Assembly (NCBI RefSeq): GCF_006159205.1
Contig: NZ_CP040812.1
Span: 124,001 to 188,000, forward strand
DNA length: 64,000 nucleotides
Direction of reading: 5' to 3'
Origin: Antarcticibacterium flavum
Lineage (GTDB): Bacteria > Bacteroidota > Bacteroidia > Flavobacteriales > Flavobacteriaceae
Of the stretch, positions 36,536-45,541 are shown piece by piece (positions within the stretch are counted from its first letter, which is position 1; the number at the start of each line of letters is the position of its first letter). The position numbers and the translations under genes were made by a program. The notes beneath the pieces were generated by a model. The model saw only the letters and a program-made list of their open reading frames with translations. It searched no databases and had not been told where the DNA came from.

Positions 36536-36551
36536 AAGTCGGGGTGGCAGG
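36536..36551 (-). other. Attachment-site core, right copy
   Basis: AAGTCGGGGTGGCAGG again, identical over 16 nt to 32570-32585. Two hairpins lie just inside it (36464-36494 and GTCAT-TTAAA-ATGAC near 36518). To the right, up to 37062, I see no gene. Confidence 0.55.
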
Positions 36552-37062
36552 ATTATACCCTTTCCCCATAATATTATATATATCAATCAGTTACAGATTC
36601 CGGAACCAAACTGTTAGCCGATTTGTTGACGATATTATAAATGAACTTAAAGTAAAATGCTTTACTTTCTGATGGTGCAAATATATAATTTGTATTATTT
36701 CAAACCAACATAAAAAGTCATTTATTTTATGACTCTTAATACTGCTTCAAATTTGGTTCATTATGCCTTATCATTTCTACTAAATATCTTTAAGTTAATC
36801 ATTCTGGAAACACATTAAATCGAGTAATCAACTATTTCATTATAGGTCTTTTAAGTGATGAACTTCTATAGAAAAATTTGAGGTAGAGAGTATTCATACA
36901 ATATTACCGAAATATAAACGTCGCAAAATATTTTTCGGAAAAGGGACGGCATAAAGCCATCGCTTCTTCCCTCGCTTATTTATTCCGTTTCCTTTCCACT
37001 CTAAAATTTTGTCTTCCGTTTGGGTTTTGCTCAAATATTGTTTAATCTAAAATCATTTAATT
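36552..37062. other. Gene-free stretch at the left edge of the metal-resistance island
   Basis: About 510 nt of AT-rich sequence with no ORF of interest, tRNA or terminator. A pyrimidine-rich stretch (36950-37010) comes shortly before the 37063 gene. It presumably contains the promoter of that gene. Confidence 0.5.
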
Positions 37063-37470
37063 ATGGAAACAAAAGTAAAATCAAACGGAACAGCAAAAAA
37101 AGTAAATGCAACCGTTAAAAAGGAAGTTCAAAAGAAGTTGACCGAGGAAGCTATCGGAAAAGCTGTTACACCGGAAAAGCTCGTGGTAGCCAAAAAACCA
37201 GAGATTAATTTGGATGACAGAATTCAAAAGTTTGAAAAATTGAGAGGTTTGGCCAATCAACGTGAACGGTTGACGGAAACATTGAACGAGCTTACCAAGT
37301 TCAATTACAATCAGGATGGTTCGAGTTCCTTCCATATAAGGGACTCACGTAATCTGGAATTCAAGACGACCAACACGAATTTAATCAAGTTGGTAACTAC
37401 ACATTTACAGTCCACTTTGGAACAACGTAAATCAGAGATTGAAGAACAGATTCTAAAATTTGAACTTTAA
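37063..37470 (+). CDS. Hypothetical mobile-island protein with coiled coil
   Basis: A 135-residue lysine-rich soluble protein. The first 50 residues are Lys/Val/Ala-rich and probably disordered (KVNATVKKEVQKKLTEEA). Residues 50-135 form helices around a short FNYNQDGSSSFHIRDSRNLEFKT hairpin. I recognise it only as the kind of small conserved gene seen in Bacteroidota integrative elements. A strong terminator follows. Confidence 0.65.
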   Translation: METKVKSNGTAKKVNATVKKEVQKKLTEEAIGKAVTPEKLVVAKKPEINLDDRIQKFEKLRGLANQRERLTETLNELTKFNYNQDGSSSFHIRDSRNLEFKTTNTNLIKLVTTHLQSTLEQRKSEIEEQILKFEL

Positions 37471-37492
37471 TGAAGCTAATGTCTTCAAATGT

Positions 37493-37527
37493 GAAAGCCT
37501 GCTCGCAAGAGTAGGCTTTCTTTTTTT
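37493..37527 (+). terminator. Terminator after the 37063-37470 gene
   Basis: Stem GAAAGCCT...AGGCTTTC (37493-37520) followed by seven T. A small CTGTC-ttca-GACAG hairpin (37536-37549) comes next, similar to the one at 39008-39025. Confidence 0.85.
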
Positions 37528-37566
37528 AATCATATCTGTCTTCAGACAGGTCTAAAATCAAATATT

Positions 37567-38403
37567 ATGTATTTAAATCGTTTACAACAAGATGAAATTT
37601 TCGTTTCAAATGAAATGAAATCGTTAAAAATTATTACTGGTATGGAGTCTCGAAGAGGACTTGAAAATGCCGTTATTTCCAATGACAAAATTGTGAATGT
37701 GGTCTCGAACAGTTATGGCCATATTCCAAATGAATTGTTTTTCAAAAAAGCCGAACAGCTATTACTGGATGCCAATCTGAAATATCATAAACGCACGATT
37801 AACAGAAATGACAGGTCTTTCATTGCCGACTTTATAATCGAGGACCATAATCAGTTTTCGTTGAAGAATGAACAGGATAAGATATTACCGATGTTGCGTT
37901 TCAAAAATTCCTATGACGGAAGCGAAAAGACTTCCGGGCATTTTGGATTTTATAGAGAAGTATGCACCAATGGCTTGCACGTTGCTCAATCAGAAATAGC
38001 ATTTTCAATAAAGCACAGCAAAAACAATACAGATTTAATAATGCCGAAATTGAATTTTCTATTCGAGAAGTTCTTGGATAACGAATACTACGAAATCACA
38101 AGAAAATTCAGGGAAATGGAAGAAATCGTACTTATCGACACCAAAGCATTCGTAAAGGAAATATTGGAAAAAACGAAACTGTTCCGATATGAATGTAGCG
38201 ACAAAAACGATAATCCTTCAAAGAAATCCAGGGAATTATTGGATATGATAGCCGAAGAAGGACACGATTATTATAAAACGCCCACATTATGGGATGGGTA
38301 TAACGCCTTTAATTGGATGCTTCACAATACCTTGAAAAAAACTTTTTCGCAACAGGAAAAATTTGATAAGATATTGTTTGATGAAATATATGCAATGGTT
38401 TAA
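37567..38403 (+). CDS. DUF932-like plasmid/phage-type protein
   Basis: A 278-residue soluble protein with the DUF932/DUF945 pattern: ENAVISNDKIVNVVSNSYGHIPN near residue 35, then MLRFKNSYDGSEKTSGHFGFYREVCTNGLHV (about residues 116-146), and a helical C-terminal half with WDGYNAFNWMLHN near the end. Members are common on plasmids and integrative elements; function is unknown. It has its own leader and terminator. Confidence 0.8.
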   Translation: MYLNRLQQDEIFVSNEMKSLKIITGMESRRGLENAVISNDKIVNVVSNSYGHIPNELFFKKAEQLLLDANLKYHKRTINRNDRSFIADFIIEDHNQFSLKNEQDKILPMLRFKNSYDGSEKTSGHFGFYREVCTNGLHVAQSEIAFSIKHSKNNTDLIMPKLNFLFEKFLDNEYYEITRKFREMEEIVLIDTKAFVKEILEKTKLFRYECSDKNDNPSKKSRELLDMIAEEGHDYYKTPTLWDGYNAFNWMLHNTLKKTFSQQEKFDKILFDEIYAMV

Positions 38404-38414
38404 AGAAACATTAT

Positions 38415-38457
38415 AAAAAGGTTCATCCAGTACCTTAAACTGGATTTTCACCTTTTC
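38415..38457 (+). terminator. Terminator after the DUF932-like gene
   Basis: An interrupted stem (AAAAAGG.TCATCCAG facing CTGGAT..CACCTTTT) followed by a T-containing stretch, 12 nt after the stop codon. Confidence 0.65.
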
Positions 38458-38481
38458 TAAAAGAGATTGAAGTACTCTAAA

Positions 38482-38512
38482 TTTTCACAAATAAGAAATA
38501 ATGGTATCTTTG
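38482..38512 (+). promoter_or_regulatory. Promoter of the first metal-efflux operon
   Basis: A perfect -7 element TATCTTTG (38505-38512), with TTTT (38482-38485) 19 nt upstream as a weak -33. It lies after the ATG at 38501, so that ATG cannot be the start. The next in-frame ATG, at 38519, falls almost at the transcription start, implying a very short leader. Confidence 0.6.
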
Positions 38513-38518
38513 TACCTA

Positions 38519-38956
38519 ATGCAAAAACCAAATAAAATAGCGGCATTTTTCTTTTTAGGCTTGTTTAGCCTAATGATGCTGCATCAGGTTTTTCCGCATT
38601 TGCACCATCAACACGAGGACGCTCATTCCCATTCAGATATTGCCCATACTGGCGAACATCATCATCACGATGATGATTCCCACGAAGAAGAATCCCCTTA
38701 TGGGTTTTTTGGGTTCGTTATGGATATGCACATCCATTCCACGGTATCCAGCGATATAGTCTTACTTGAAAGGAATACAATCGAGCAACAAACCGTTGTT
38801 GAAAAGGATGTTGCAAAAAGTTCTTTTGAAACCCAAAATATCTTCTTAATTGATTACAGGCAAAATAGTAAATCGCCTGTCTATCATCCACCCAATAAAT
38901 ACTTTAATCCCTACCTCTCTTCCCTCGACTCACGAGGCCCACCATCTTTAGGTTAA
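38519..38956 (+). CDS. His-rich membrane/periplasmic protein of a metal-efflux operon
   Basis: A 145-residue protein from the ATG at 38519 (chosen because the promoter -7 element overlaps the earlier ATG). An N-terminal hydrophobic segment (KIAAFFFLGLFSLMMLHQVFP) is followed by a dense His/Asp/Glu stretch (HLHHQHEDAHSHSD and EHHHHDDDSHEEE) likely to bind metal. The C-terminus ends in SLDSRGPPSLG, a tail seen in small proteins ahead of Bacteroidota CzcCBA operons. It probably senses or buffers metal in the periplasm. Confidence 0.75.
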   Translation: MQKPNKIAAFFFLGLFSLMMLHQVFPHLHHQHEDAHSHSDIAHTGEHHHHDDDSHEEESPYGFFGFVMDMHIHSTVSSDIVLLERNTIEQQTVVEKDVAKSSFETQNIFLIDYRQNSKSPVYHPPNKYFNPYLSSLDSRGPPSLG

Positions 38957-39007
38957 TCGTTTAGGACTACGGTATCGCTACGGTACTGTTTCCTTTTATA
39001 AATGTAG

Positions 39008-39025
39008 ACCTGTCAGCCGACAGGT
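39008..39025. repeat. Short palindrome ACCTGTC-agcc-GACAGGT
   Basis: A perfect 7-bp stem with a 4-nt loop, 25 nt before the TolC-family gene. A shorter version occurs at 37536-37549. This type of palindrome is a common interspersed repeat in flavobacteria; it could also act as an RNA hairpin in the operon. Confidence 0.5.
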
Positions 39026-39050
39026 AAGATTAAACCTAAAATTTCACACA

Positions 39051-40235
39051 ATGAATAAACACATCGTGTCCGCAATTTGCGGATGCCTGTTCTTTGTTAG
39101 TGGTTTCTCACAGGATAAAAATATAGAGCAACTACTTAATGAAATAGAACAGAATAACACGGAGTTAAAAGGCTATCAATCATTCATTGAAAGTCAGCAA
39201 CTCGAAAACAGGAGCAACAATAATTTGCCCGACCCACAGCTTTCTGGCTTTTATTTGCCATTTGGCGACAATAGAACTGGAGATTATACCGAATATCAAC
39301 TATCGCAATCTTTTGAATTCCCAACGGTATATGCTGCTCGTGGCAAATGGAACGAGTCTAAATCGCAACAGTTAGCATCAGCCTATGCTAACAAGAGACA
39401 GGAAGTCTTGTTGAAAGCGAAGAACACGCTTTTGGAACTTGCTTACTTGCAAAAACAAAAAACTGTTGAAGCAGAAAGAAAAACCCAGAGCAAGCAGGTT
39501 TTTGACCAAATCCAAAAACTTTTTGATACCGAGCAAGTAGGCATTTTAGATTTGAATAAAGCGAAAATTGCTTGGATTCAAGAGCAGTTTGCCGTGGAAC
39601 AGATTGAAACCGAAATTCAAATTTTGCTGTCAAAACTCAAAACGTTGAACGGCGGTAATGAAATTAGTGGCATTTCGACAGGACTTGCATTGCCTATTGA
39701 AGTTGGTGCGGAGGAAAGTCTTTGGCAGGAAAAATTATCAAATGACCCTTTACTGCAAGAATTAAAGGCTATTGAGACATCTTCACTTCAAAAAGTAAAA
39801 CTGGAAAAAAACAAAGTACTACCAAACGTAGCACTTGGCTACAATTATCAAGGCGTTAGCGGTAGTCATTATTCTGGTTTTTATGGCGGTGTCTCGATTC
39901 CCCTTTGGAATAGCAAGAACAAAGTAAAAGCTGCCGAAGCCAATTATGAGTATCAGCAGTCCAATACGCAAGTAATTAGCACTTCGCTTTACACACAGTT
40001 TCAGGAAACTTATAATCGATACGAATTGATGCTCAAAAAATACAATGAGTATCAAACAACAATGGGCAATTTAGAAAGTGAGGATTTACTTTTTAAAGCC
40101 TATATGTTGGGCGAGTATTCGTTTATGGATTACTATGTAGAACTTCAGTTTTACAGAAATGCTTCAGATAAAATGTTGCAAATGGAAAAGGAACTGCAAC
40201 TGCTTCAAGCACAATTATTAAAACATCAATTATAA
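39051..40235 (+). CDS. TolC-family outer-membrane efflux protein (CzcC-like)
   Basis: A 394-residue outer-membrane channel with a signal peptide (MNKHIVSAICGCLFFVSGFSQD). Two OEP repeats of long helices (about residues 60-200 and 250-390) flank GYNYQGVSGSHYSGFYGGVSIPLW, the typical beta-strand entry motif of the second repeat. In the HME-RND systems it forms the exit duct for the pump at 42031-45114. It is followed after 17 nt by a His-rich lipoprotein gene. Confidence 0.88.
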   Translation: MNKHIVSAICGCLFFVSGFSQDKNIEQLLNEIEQNNTELKGYQSFIESQQLENRSNNNLPDPQLSGFYLPFGDNRTGDYTEYQLSQSFEFPTVYAARGKWNESKSQQLASAYANKRQEVLLKAKNTLLELAYLQKQKTVEAERKTQSKQVFDQIQKLFDTEQVGILDLNKAKIAWIQEQFAVEQIETEIQILLSKLKTLNGGNEISGISTGLALPIEVGAEESLWQEKLSNDPLLQELKAIETSSLQKVKLEKNKVLPNVALGYNYQGVSGSHYSGFYGGVSIPLWNSKNKVKAAEANYEYQQSNTQVISTSLYTQFQETYNRYELMLKKYNEYQTTMGNLESEDLLFKAYMLGEYSFMDYYVELQFYRNASDKMLQMEKELQLLQAQLLKHQL

Positions 40236-40252
40236 ATTTTAAACATACAATT

Positions 40253-40495
40253 ATGAGGATTTCCAAAATAATATTCGCAATTCTAACAGTTTCAATTTTC
40301 ACAATGACATCTTGTAGAGATACGAAATCAAAAACAGAAACCACTGAAGAACACGGTCACGACCACGATGCAGACGGCAACCATATGGGCGATGAAACCA
40401 TAGAGCAAGAAGAGTTTCAAGTAGAAAAAGATTCTATGGAAATGAAAACGGATAGCCATACCCACGATGAGGGGAAGGAACACCAAGACCACTAA
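40253..40495 (+). CDS. Small His/Asp/Glu-rich lipoprotein
   Basis: An 80-residue protein with a lipoprotein signal (ISKIIFAILTVSIFTMTSC, Cys at residue 21). The mature part is almost only charged residues and His, with HGHDHDADGNH and HTHDEGKEHQDH clusters that should bind divalent metals. It lies between the outer-membrane channel and the adaptor genes, and probably serves as a periplasmic metal scavenger or chaperone for the efflux pump. Confidence 0.78.
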   Translation: MRISKIIFAILTVSIFTMTSCRDTKSKTETTEEHGHDHDADGNHMGDETIEQEEFQVEKDSMEMKTDSHTHDEGKEHQDH

Positions 40496-40515
40496 AAAAC
40501 AAATAGATATAACAG

Positions 40516-42018
40516 ATGAAATATATACTCATAGTGCTTGCCTTTTTGGCAATGTCTTGTAACAACAAGGCAGAAGACGCACACGCACACAATCCCGATG
40601 GTAGCCACGAAGGAGAAGAAATTCCACGCTTGGACCACACCATTTGGACAAACAAAACAGAATTATTCGTAGAATTCCCTGCTTTAATAGTAGGCAGTCC
40701 AAGCAGGCTTGCAGCCCACTTTACGGTGTTGGACAAGCATCAGCCCGTTCGCGAAGGTTCGGTTACGCTTAGTTTGATTAAGGGCGATAAAGGCATTCGC
40801 AATATCGCAGATGCACCTTCATCACCAGGCATATTCTCGCCTACCATTCAACCAAAAGAAGCTGGTAGTTACCAACTTGTTTTTGAATTGAAAACGCCAG
40901 ACTATTCAGATAAAATAACGATTGACGATGTTACGGTCTATAGTAATGCAGATGAAGCCATAATGGCATTGGGTACTGCCGAAGATGATGGAAGTATCTC
41001 GTTCTTAAAAGAGCAGGCTTGGAAAATCGATTTTCAAACCGCACCTGTCGTTACGGGTAAAATTTACGATGTTATCAATACGTCCGGTGTTTGGATGCCA
41101 TCGCCAGGTTCTACAAAGTCCTTGGCGGCAAAATCCAATGGTGTGGTAGATTTTAAAGTAAATAACCTAACCGAAGGTACAGCGGTAAAACAGGGTCAGT
41201 TGTTGATGAGCTTGAACAGTCAAGGTTTGGCATCCAATAATTTAAGTACGGATATCGCTTCCGCGAAAGCGACATTCCAACAGGCCAAATCGGAATATGA
41301 AAGGAAGAAAGAGCTATACGAATCCAAAATAGTCCCGAAATCTGAATTTGAAAAAGTAGAGAGCAGTTTCGAGATAGCCAAAGCCAACTATCAATCATTG
41401 GTGTCTGGTGTCTCGGGCGGAAGCAAACAAATACGTGCACCTTTTGATGGTTTTATCAAATCCATAACTGTTTCAAATGGCGATTATGTAGAACAAGGTG
41501 TTACACTTGTAACCGTTGGGACGCATCAATCCAGAGTTTTAAAAGCGCAGTTAGCACCCAACTACGGACTTACGATGGGTAATTTACAAGGTATATGGTA
41601 TCAGGATAATGATAACCAATGGAAAGACGTAACTGATGCCGAGGGCAAAATCCTTTCGATTGGTAAGGACGTGGAACGTGAAAATCCTTTGATTTCTGTT
41701 TTTACAGAAGTCAATGCCACCGTCGATATGCCAATAGGAAGTCTAACACCTGTTCAGATAGCGATGGGAAATGCAACACAGAACACAATGATTCCTGTGA
41801 ATGCTCTCTTGGAAGACTATGGAAGCTATTCCGTTATCGTTCAACTATCAGGCGAAAGTTTTGAAAGACGACCTGTTAAGCTTGGAAAGCGCAATGGCGA
41901 AAATGTAGAGATACTGGAAGGTCTGCAAGTTGGCGAAGTGGTAGTAACTACAGGAGCATATCAAGTTAAAATGGCTTCAATGTCGGGTTCAACACCTGCA
42001 CACGGTCACGAACATTAA
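40516..42018 (+). CDS. Periplasmic adaptor of HME-RND efflux system (CzcB/CusB-like)
   Basis: A 500-residue lipoprotein adaptor (lipobox LAFLAMSC). It has an extra N-terminal domain of about 140 residues (HTIWTNKTELFVEFPALIVG ... DYSDKITIDDVTVY), as in many Bacteroidota CusB-like proteins. The lipoyl halves (GVVDFKVNNLTEGTAVKQGQLL and the later FDGFIKSITVSNGDYVEQG), a short coiled coil and beta-barrel domains follow. It ends in HGHEH. It should link the pump to the TolC-family channel. Confidence 0.87.
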   Translation: MKYILIVLAFLAMSCNNKAEDAHAHNPDGSHEGEEIPRLDHTIWTNKTELFVEFPALIVGSPSRLAAHFTVLDKHQPVREGSVTLSLIKGDKGIRNIADAPSSPGIFSPTIQPKEAGSYQLVFELKTPDYSDKITIDDVTVYSNADEAIMALGTAEDDGSISFLKEQAWKIDFQTAPVVTGKIYDVINTSGVWMPSPGSTKSLAAKSNGVVDFKVNNLTEGTAVKQGQLLMSLNSQGLASNNLSTDIASAKATFQQAKSEYERKKELYESKIVPKSEFEKVESSFEIAKANYQSLVSGVSGGSKQIRAPFDGFIKSITVSNGDYVEQGVTLVTVGTHQSRVLKAQLAPNYGLTMGNLQGIWYQDNDNQWKDVTDAEGKILSIGKDVERENPLISVFTEVNATVDMPIGSLTPVQIAMGNATQNTMIPVNALLEDYGSYSVIVQLSGESFERRPVKLGKRNGENVEILEGLQVGEVVVTTGAYQVKMASMSGSTPAHGHEH

Positions 42019-42030
42019 AAACGAAGAGAA

Positions 42031-45000
42031 ATGTTAAACAAAATATTATCAATTTCACTTCAAAACAGATTGCTCATACTATTGGGAGCGGTTGCATTGA
42101 GTGTGTTGGGCGTGTATTATGCACGTACAATGAACGTCGATGTATTCCCAGACCTTACAGCACCAACGGTAACAATCCTTACCGAAGCGCACGGAATGGA
42201 ATCTGAAGAAGTAGAAAAATTAGTGACCTATCAACTGGAAACTGCCTTAAACGGTTCGCCCAATGTGAGACGCATCCGTTCGTCATCGGCAGCGGGAGTT
42301 TCCATTGTTTGGATAGAATTTGAGTGGGGAACCGATATTTATCGGGCACGACAAATTGTAAGTGAACGTATTCCAATGGTACGGGAAAATCTACCCGAAG
42401 GAATTGGAGCACCAACAATGGCACCTATTTCATCCATTATGGGCGAAATAATGCTCTTGGGAGTGACATCGGATAGTCTTTCGCCAATGGAACTGCGAAC
42501 CTTATCCGACTGGACCATCAGGCCTCGTATAAAAGCCATTGGCGGTATTGCAAACGTGGTGGTTATTGGTGGCGATTACAAACAATATCAAGTATTTGCC
42601 AATCCCGAAAAGATGAAGTATTACGACGTGAGCCTCTCAGAATTGGTAGAACACGTTAAGGAAGCAAATCAAAATGCGCCCGGTGGTGTCATCAATCAAT
42701 ATGGCAATCAGTACATCATTAAGGGAAGTGGTAGGGCGTATGCGCTGGAAGACTTACAGGAAGCGGTTCTAAAGGAAGTGAATGGTCAAACCATCAAGAT
42801 TAAAGACGTTGCAACCGTACAAATTGGTGCAGCTGATAAAATTGGCGATGGTTCATTAAACGCAAATCCCGCTGTGATTCTTACTATTTCTAAACAGCCC
42901 GATGTGAATACATTGGAGTTGACAGACCGACTGGATGAAGCCATTGCCGATTTGCAAAAAACCCTGCCCAAAGGTGTCAACATCAAAAGTCAAATCTTTA
43001 GGCAGTCTGATTTCATAGATGCTTCTATAAGTAATCTAAATATGACTCTTTTAGAAGGTGCGTTCTTTGTAATGATTATCCTTTTCATTTTTCTGATGAA
43101 CTGGAGGACTACCGTTATTTCCTTGCTGGCTATCCCAATTTCTTTATTGGTGTCCATCATCATTTTAAAATGGCTGGGTTACACTATAAACACAATGAGT
43201 TTGGGTGGTATGGCCATTGCGATAGGTGCGTTGGTAGATGATGCCATCATCGATGTGGAAAATGTATATAAACGCTTGCGGGAAAATATCAGAAAACCGA
43301 AAGCGGAGCGGGAATCGACCATAAAAGTAGTGCGTGACGCTTCAGTAGAGATTAGAAGTTCCATCATTATTGCAACCTTAATTATCATCGTATCATTTGT
43401 TCCCTTGTTCTTTTTAAGCGGAATGGAAGGTCGATTATTGCAACCGCTGGGCATAGCCTTTGTAACATCGGTATTGACCTCATTGGTTGTTGCCGTAACG
43501 GTTACGCCTATTTTGTGTTCCTATTTATTGGATAACGAAAAGCTTTTGAACAAGCAGGCAGAAGGTACACGCGTGGAGCGATGGCTACAGAAACATTATG
43601 GCAACCTTTTGGAACGGGCAACACGAATACCCAAAACCATTATTGGCGTAACTGTGATTGTTTTTCTGTTAAGTCTTTTAGTGGTCACACAATTGGGAAG
43701 GAGTTTTCTTCCTGAATTCAACGAAGGCTCTTTGGTAATTAGTGTGGTTGGTCCACCGGGAATGTCTTTGGAAGAAAGCAACAAGACAGGTAAATTAATC
43801 GAGACTATACTATTGGATATGCCCGAAGTAGAGGTTGTTACAAGAAGACAAGGCCGTGCCGAACTGGACGAACACGCGCAAGGTGTCAATGCTTCGGAAA
43901 TTGATGTGCCTTTTGTTCTTGAGGACAAAACAAAAGAAGAATTCTTTGAAGAAGTCCGAAACAAATTGAGTGTTGCACCAGGTGTCAACATTACCTTGGG
44001 GCAACCCATCGCCCACCGTATCGACCATATGCTTTCCGGGACACGCGCCAATATTGCCATCAAGATATTTGGTTTCGATTTACAACGACTGTTTGAAGTA
44101 GGCAAAAGCGTAGAACAGAACATTAAGGATATTGATGGACTGGCAGATGTTGCTGTTGACCAGCAAATTGAAGTGCCTCAAATTCGTATTAAACCCAAGC
44201 GCCAGATTCTCTCGGCATATGGTATGACGGTTGGTAATTTGATGGAACAAGTAGATATCGCTTTTGCAGGAGAAGAAGTGGGCGAGATTTATGAAGGACA
44301 GCAATACTTTGATTTGGTAGTGCGCTATGAAAAACCGTTTCGGGATGATATTGAGAATATCAATAAAACCTTGATTAGTTTACCGAAAGGTGGACAAACT
44401 ACGTTGGGCGAATTGGCAACAGTTCAATCGGTAAGTAGTCCAAACACTATCAATCGTGAAGATGTACAACGAAAAATTGTGGTCGCTGCCAATGTTCAAG
44501 GTAGGGATTTACGTGGTGCAGTAAACGAAATAAAGGAAGTCGTCGCCAATAACGTGAATATGCCAGAAGGCTACCGTGTACAATATGGCGGACAGTTTGA
44601 AAGTGAGTCCAAAGCATCACAATTGCTTTTGATAACAGCCATCATCGCGATAGCCATCATTTTCCTGTTGTTGTATTATGAATTTAAGGTCATAAAACTG
44701 GCGTTCGTAGTTTTAATCAATTTACCTCTGGCATTGATTGGTGGTATCTTGATTGTGTACTTTACATCAGGTATTATCAGTATCGCTGCGACCATTGGAT
44801 TTATTAGTCTTTTTGGAATAGCAACCCGTAATGGAATTTTATTGGTTTCTCGTTATGAAGATTTACGAAAAGAAGGAATCCAAGGCTTTCAATTGATAAA
44901 GAAAGGAGCTTTGGATAGATTAAATCCAATCTTAATGACAGCCTTTACAACAGGATTAGCATTAATTCCATTAGCCTTAAAAGGTGGCGAACCGGGTAGT

Positions 45001-45114
45001 GAAATACAAAGCCCGATGGCGGTTGTAATTTTAGGTGGTTTGTTGTCAGCTACGATATTGAATTTGGTGGTAATTCCTTGTGTGTATCAATTAGTTCTGA
45101 AAAAAGAAAAATAG
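42031..45114 (+). CDS. HME-RND heavy-metal efflux pump (CzcA/CusA family)
   Basis: A 1027-residue RND pump with twelve transmembrane helices and two large periplasmic loops. NVDVFPDLTAPTVTILTEAHGM near the start and the TM4 segment GGMAIAIGALVDDAIIDVEN identify the heavy-metal group. TM4 carries AIG...VDDAI...VEN rather than the DFG...DGA...VE of CzcA-type Zn/Co/Cd pumps, so this pump differs in type from the second one at 51221; its metal cannot be fixed from sequence. Third component of the first operon; a terminator follows. Confidence 0.9.
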   Translation: MLNKILSISLQNRLLILLGAVALSVLGVYYARTMNVDVFPDLTAPTVTILTEAHGMESEEVEKLVTYQLETALNGSPNVRRIRSSSAAGVSIVWIEFEWGTDIYRARQIVSERIPMVRENLPEGIGAPTMAPISSIMGEIMLLGVTSDSLSPMELRTLSDWTIRPRIKAIGGIANVVVIGGDYKQYQVFANPEKMKYYDVSLSELVEHVKEANQNAPGGVINQYGNQYIIKGSGRAYALEDLQEAVLKEVNGQTIKIKDVATVQIGAADKIGDGSLNANPAVILTISKQPDVNTLELTDRLDEAIADLQKTLPKGVNIKSQIFRQSDFIDASISNLNMTLLEGAFFVMIILFIFLMNWRTTVISLLAIPISLLVSIIILKWLGYTINTMSLGGMAIAIGALVDDAIIDVENVYKRLRENIRKPKAERESTIKVVRDASVEIRSSIIIATLIIIVSFVPLFFLSGMEGRLLQPLGIAFVTSVLTSLVVAVTVTPILCSYLLDNEKLLNKQAEGTRVERWLQKHYGNLLERATRIPKTIIGVTVIVFLLSLLVVTQLGRSFLPEFNEGSLVISVVGPPGMSLEESNKTGKLIETILLDMPEVEVVTRRQGRAELDEHAQGVNASEIDVPFVLEDKTKEEFFEEVRNKLSVAPGVNITLGQPIAHRIDHMLSGTRANIAIKIFGFDLQRLFEVGKSVEQNIKDIDGLADVAVDQQIEVPQIRIKPKRQILSAYGMTVGNLMEQVDIAFAGEEVGEIYEGQQYFDLVVRYEKPFRDDIENINKTLISLPKGGQTTLGELATVQSVSSPNTINREDVQRKIVVAANVQGRDLRGAVNEIKEVVANNVNMPEGYRVQYGGQFESESKASQLLLITAIIAIAIIFLLLYYEFKVIKLAFVVLINLPLALIGGILIVYFTSGIISIAATIGFISLFGIATRNGILLVSRYEDLRKEGIQGFQLIKKGALDRLNPILMTAFTTGLALIPLALKGGEPGSEIQSPMAVVILGGLLSATILNLVVIPCVYQLVLKKEK

Positions 45115-45132
45115 TAAATTGATTATAACTGT

Positions 45133-45165
45133 AAAACCTTCTTACTCTGGTAGGGAGGTTTTTTA
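45133..45165 (+). terminator. Terminator of the first metal-efflux operon
   Basis: A 13-bp stem with G-T wobbles (45133-45145 with 45150-45162), loop TCTG, ending in a run of T, 18 nt after the pump stop codon. Confidence 0.8.
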
Positions 45166-45189
45166 TGCCATTAGATTTATAATCCCATT

Positions 45190-45330
45190 CAGCACATTCC
45201 CCTACATTCCGCGAAAGCTTCATTCCGGGAAAAGCGCTTCACTCAAAAAAGGTCTTGGACACAACTTCAAAGATTCCGATTTCCATTCCACTTGCCCACT
45301 CATTCCCGAGAAAATTCGGGAAGTGGTCAA
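45190..45330. repeat. Imperfect long repeat in a non-coding region, copy 1
   Basis: Starts CAGCACATTCCCCTACATTC and runs through GCGAAAGCTTC, GTCTTGGAC and a TTCCCGAG-aaaa-TTCGGGAA hairpin. A diverged copy starts at 45412. The region 45166-45844 has no convincing protein gene, although open frames exist. Confidence 0.5.
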
Positions 45331-45411
45331 ACTCTATTCCAATCTACATCTTTAAAGTCAAGTCCGCTTTAAAACCCTACTTCAAAAGAATAATTCGTTT
45401 TATAAACCGTT

Positions 45412-45541
45412 CAGCACTTTACCGCTACATTTCGCGAAAAGCTACATTTCGGGCAAAGAGCTTCTCTATAAAAAATCTTGGACCCAATCCCCATTTTTGG
45501 TTTTCCATTCCGCTTCCCCTTCCCGCTTCGATGGGAAGGAA
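45412..45541. repeat. Imperfect long repeat in a non-coding region, copy 2
   Basis: Starts CAGCACTTTACCGCTACATT, then CGCGAAAAGCT, GAGCTTC, ATCTTGGAC and TTCCATTCCGCTTC, in the same order as copy 1 about 222 nt upstream. It lies directly ahead of the SSB/mobilization block. Confidence 0.5.

Larger units (their letters stand above)
32570..36551. mobile_element. Candidate small integrative mobilizable element (about 4 kb)
   Basis: The direct 16-nt repeats AAGTCGGGGTGGCAGG at 32570-32585 and 36536-36551 bound the region. Just inside each end is the same AGGTAAC-cgaat-AGGTAAC pair (32647-32665; 36418-36436). Inside are an interrupted secreted metallopeptidase gene, a small exported protein, an oriT-like block and a tyrosine recombinase. 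There is no relaxase. The boundaries are inferred from these repeats. An alternative is that they are remnants of successive insertions of larger elements at one site. Confidence 0.55.

Noticed and set aside
32570..36551. CTnDOT-type GTAnnTTTGC core at the element ends
   Set aside because: No such sequence is seen at either end; the shared core is AAGTCGGGGTGGCAGG.
36536..36660. A functional tRNA gene at the right attachment core
   Set aside because: Only the last 16-18 nt resemble a tRNA; no anticodon or D arm can be folded next to it.
45190..45541. CRISPR-like or tandem repeat array
   Set aside because: Only two diverged copies with a gap of more than 80 nt; no short regular repeats or spacers, and no cas genes.
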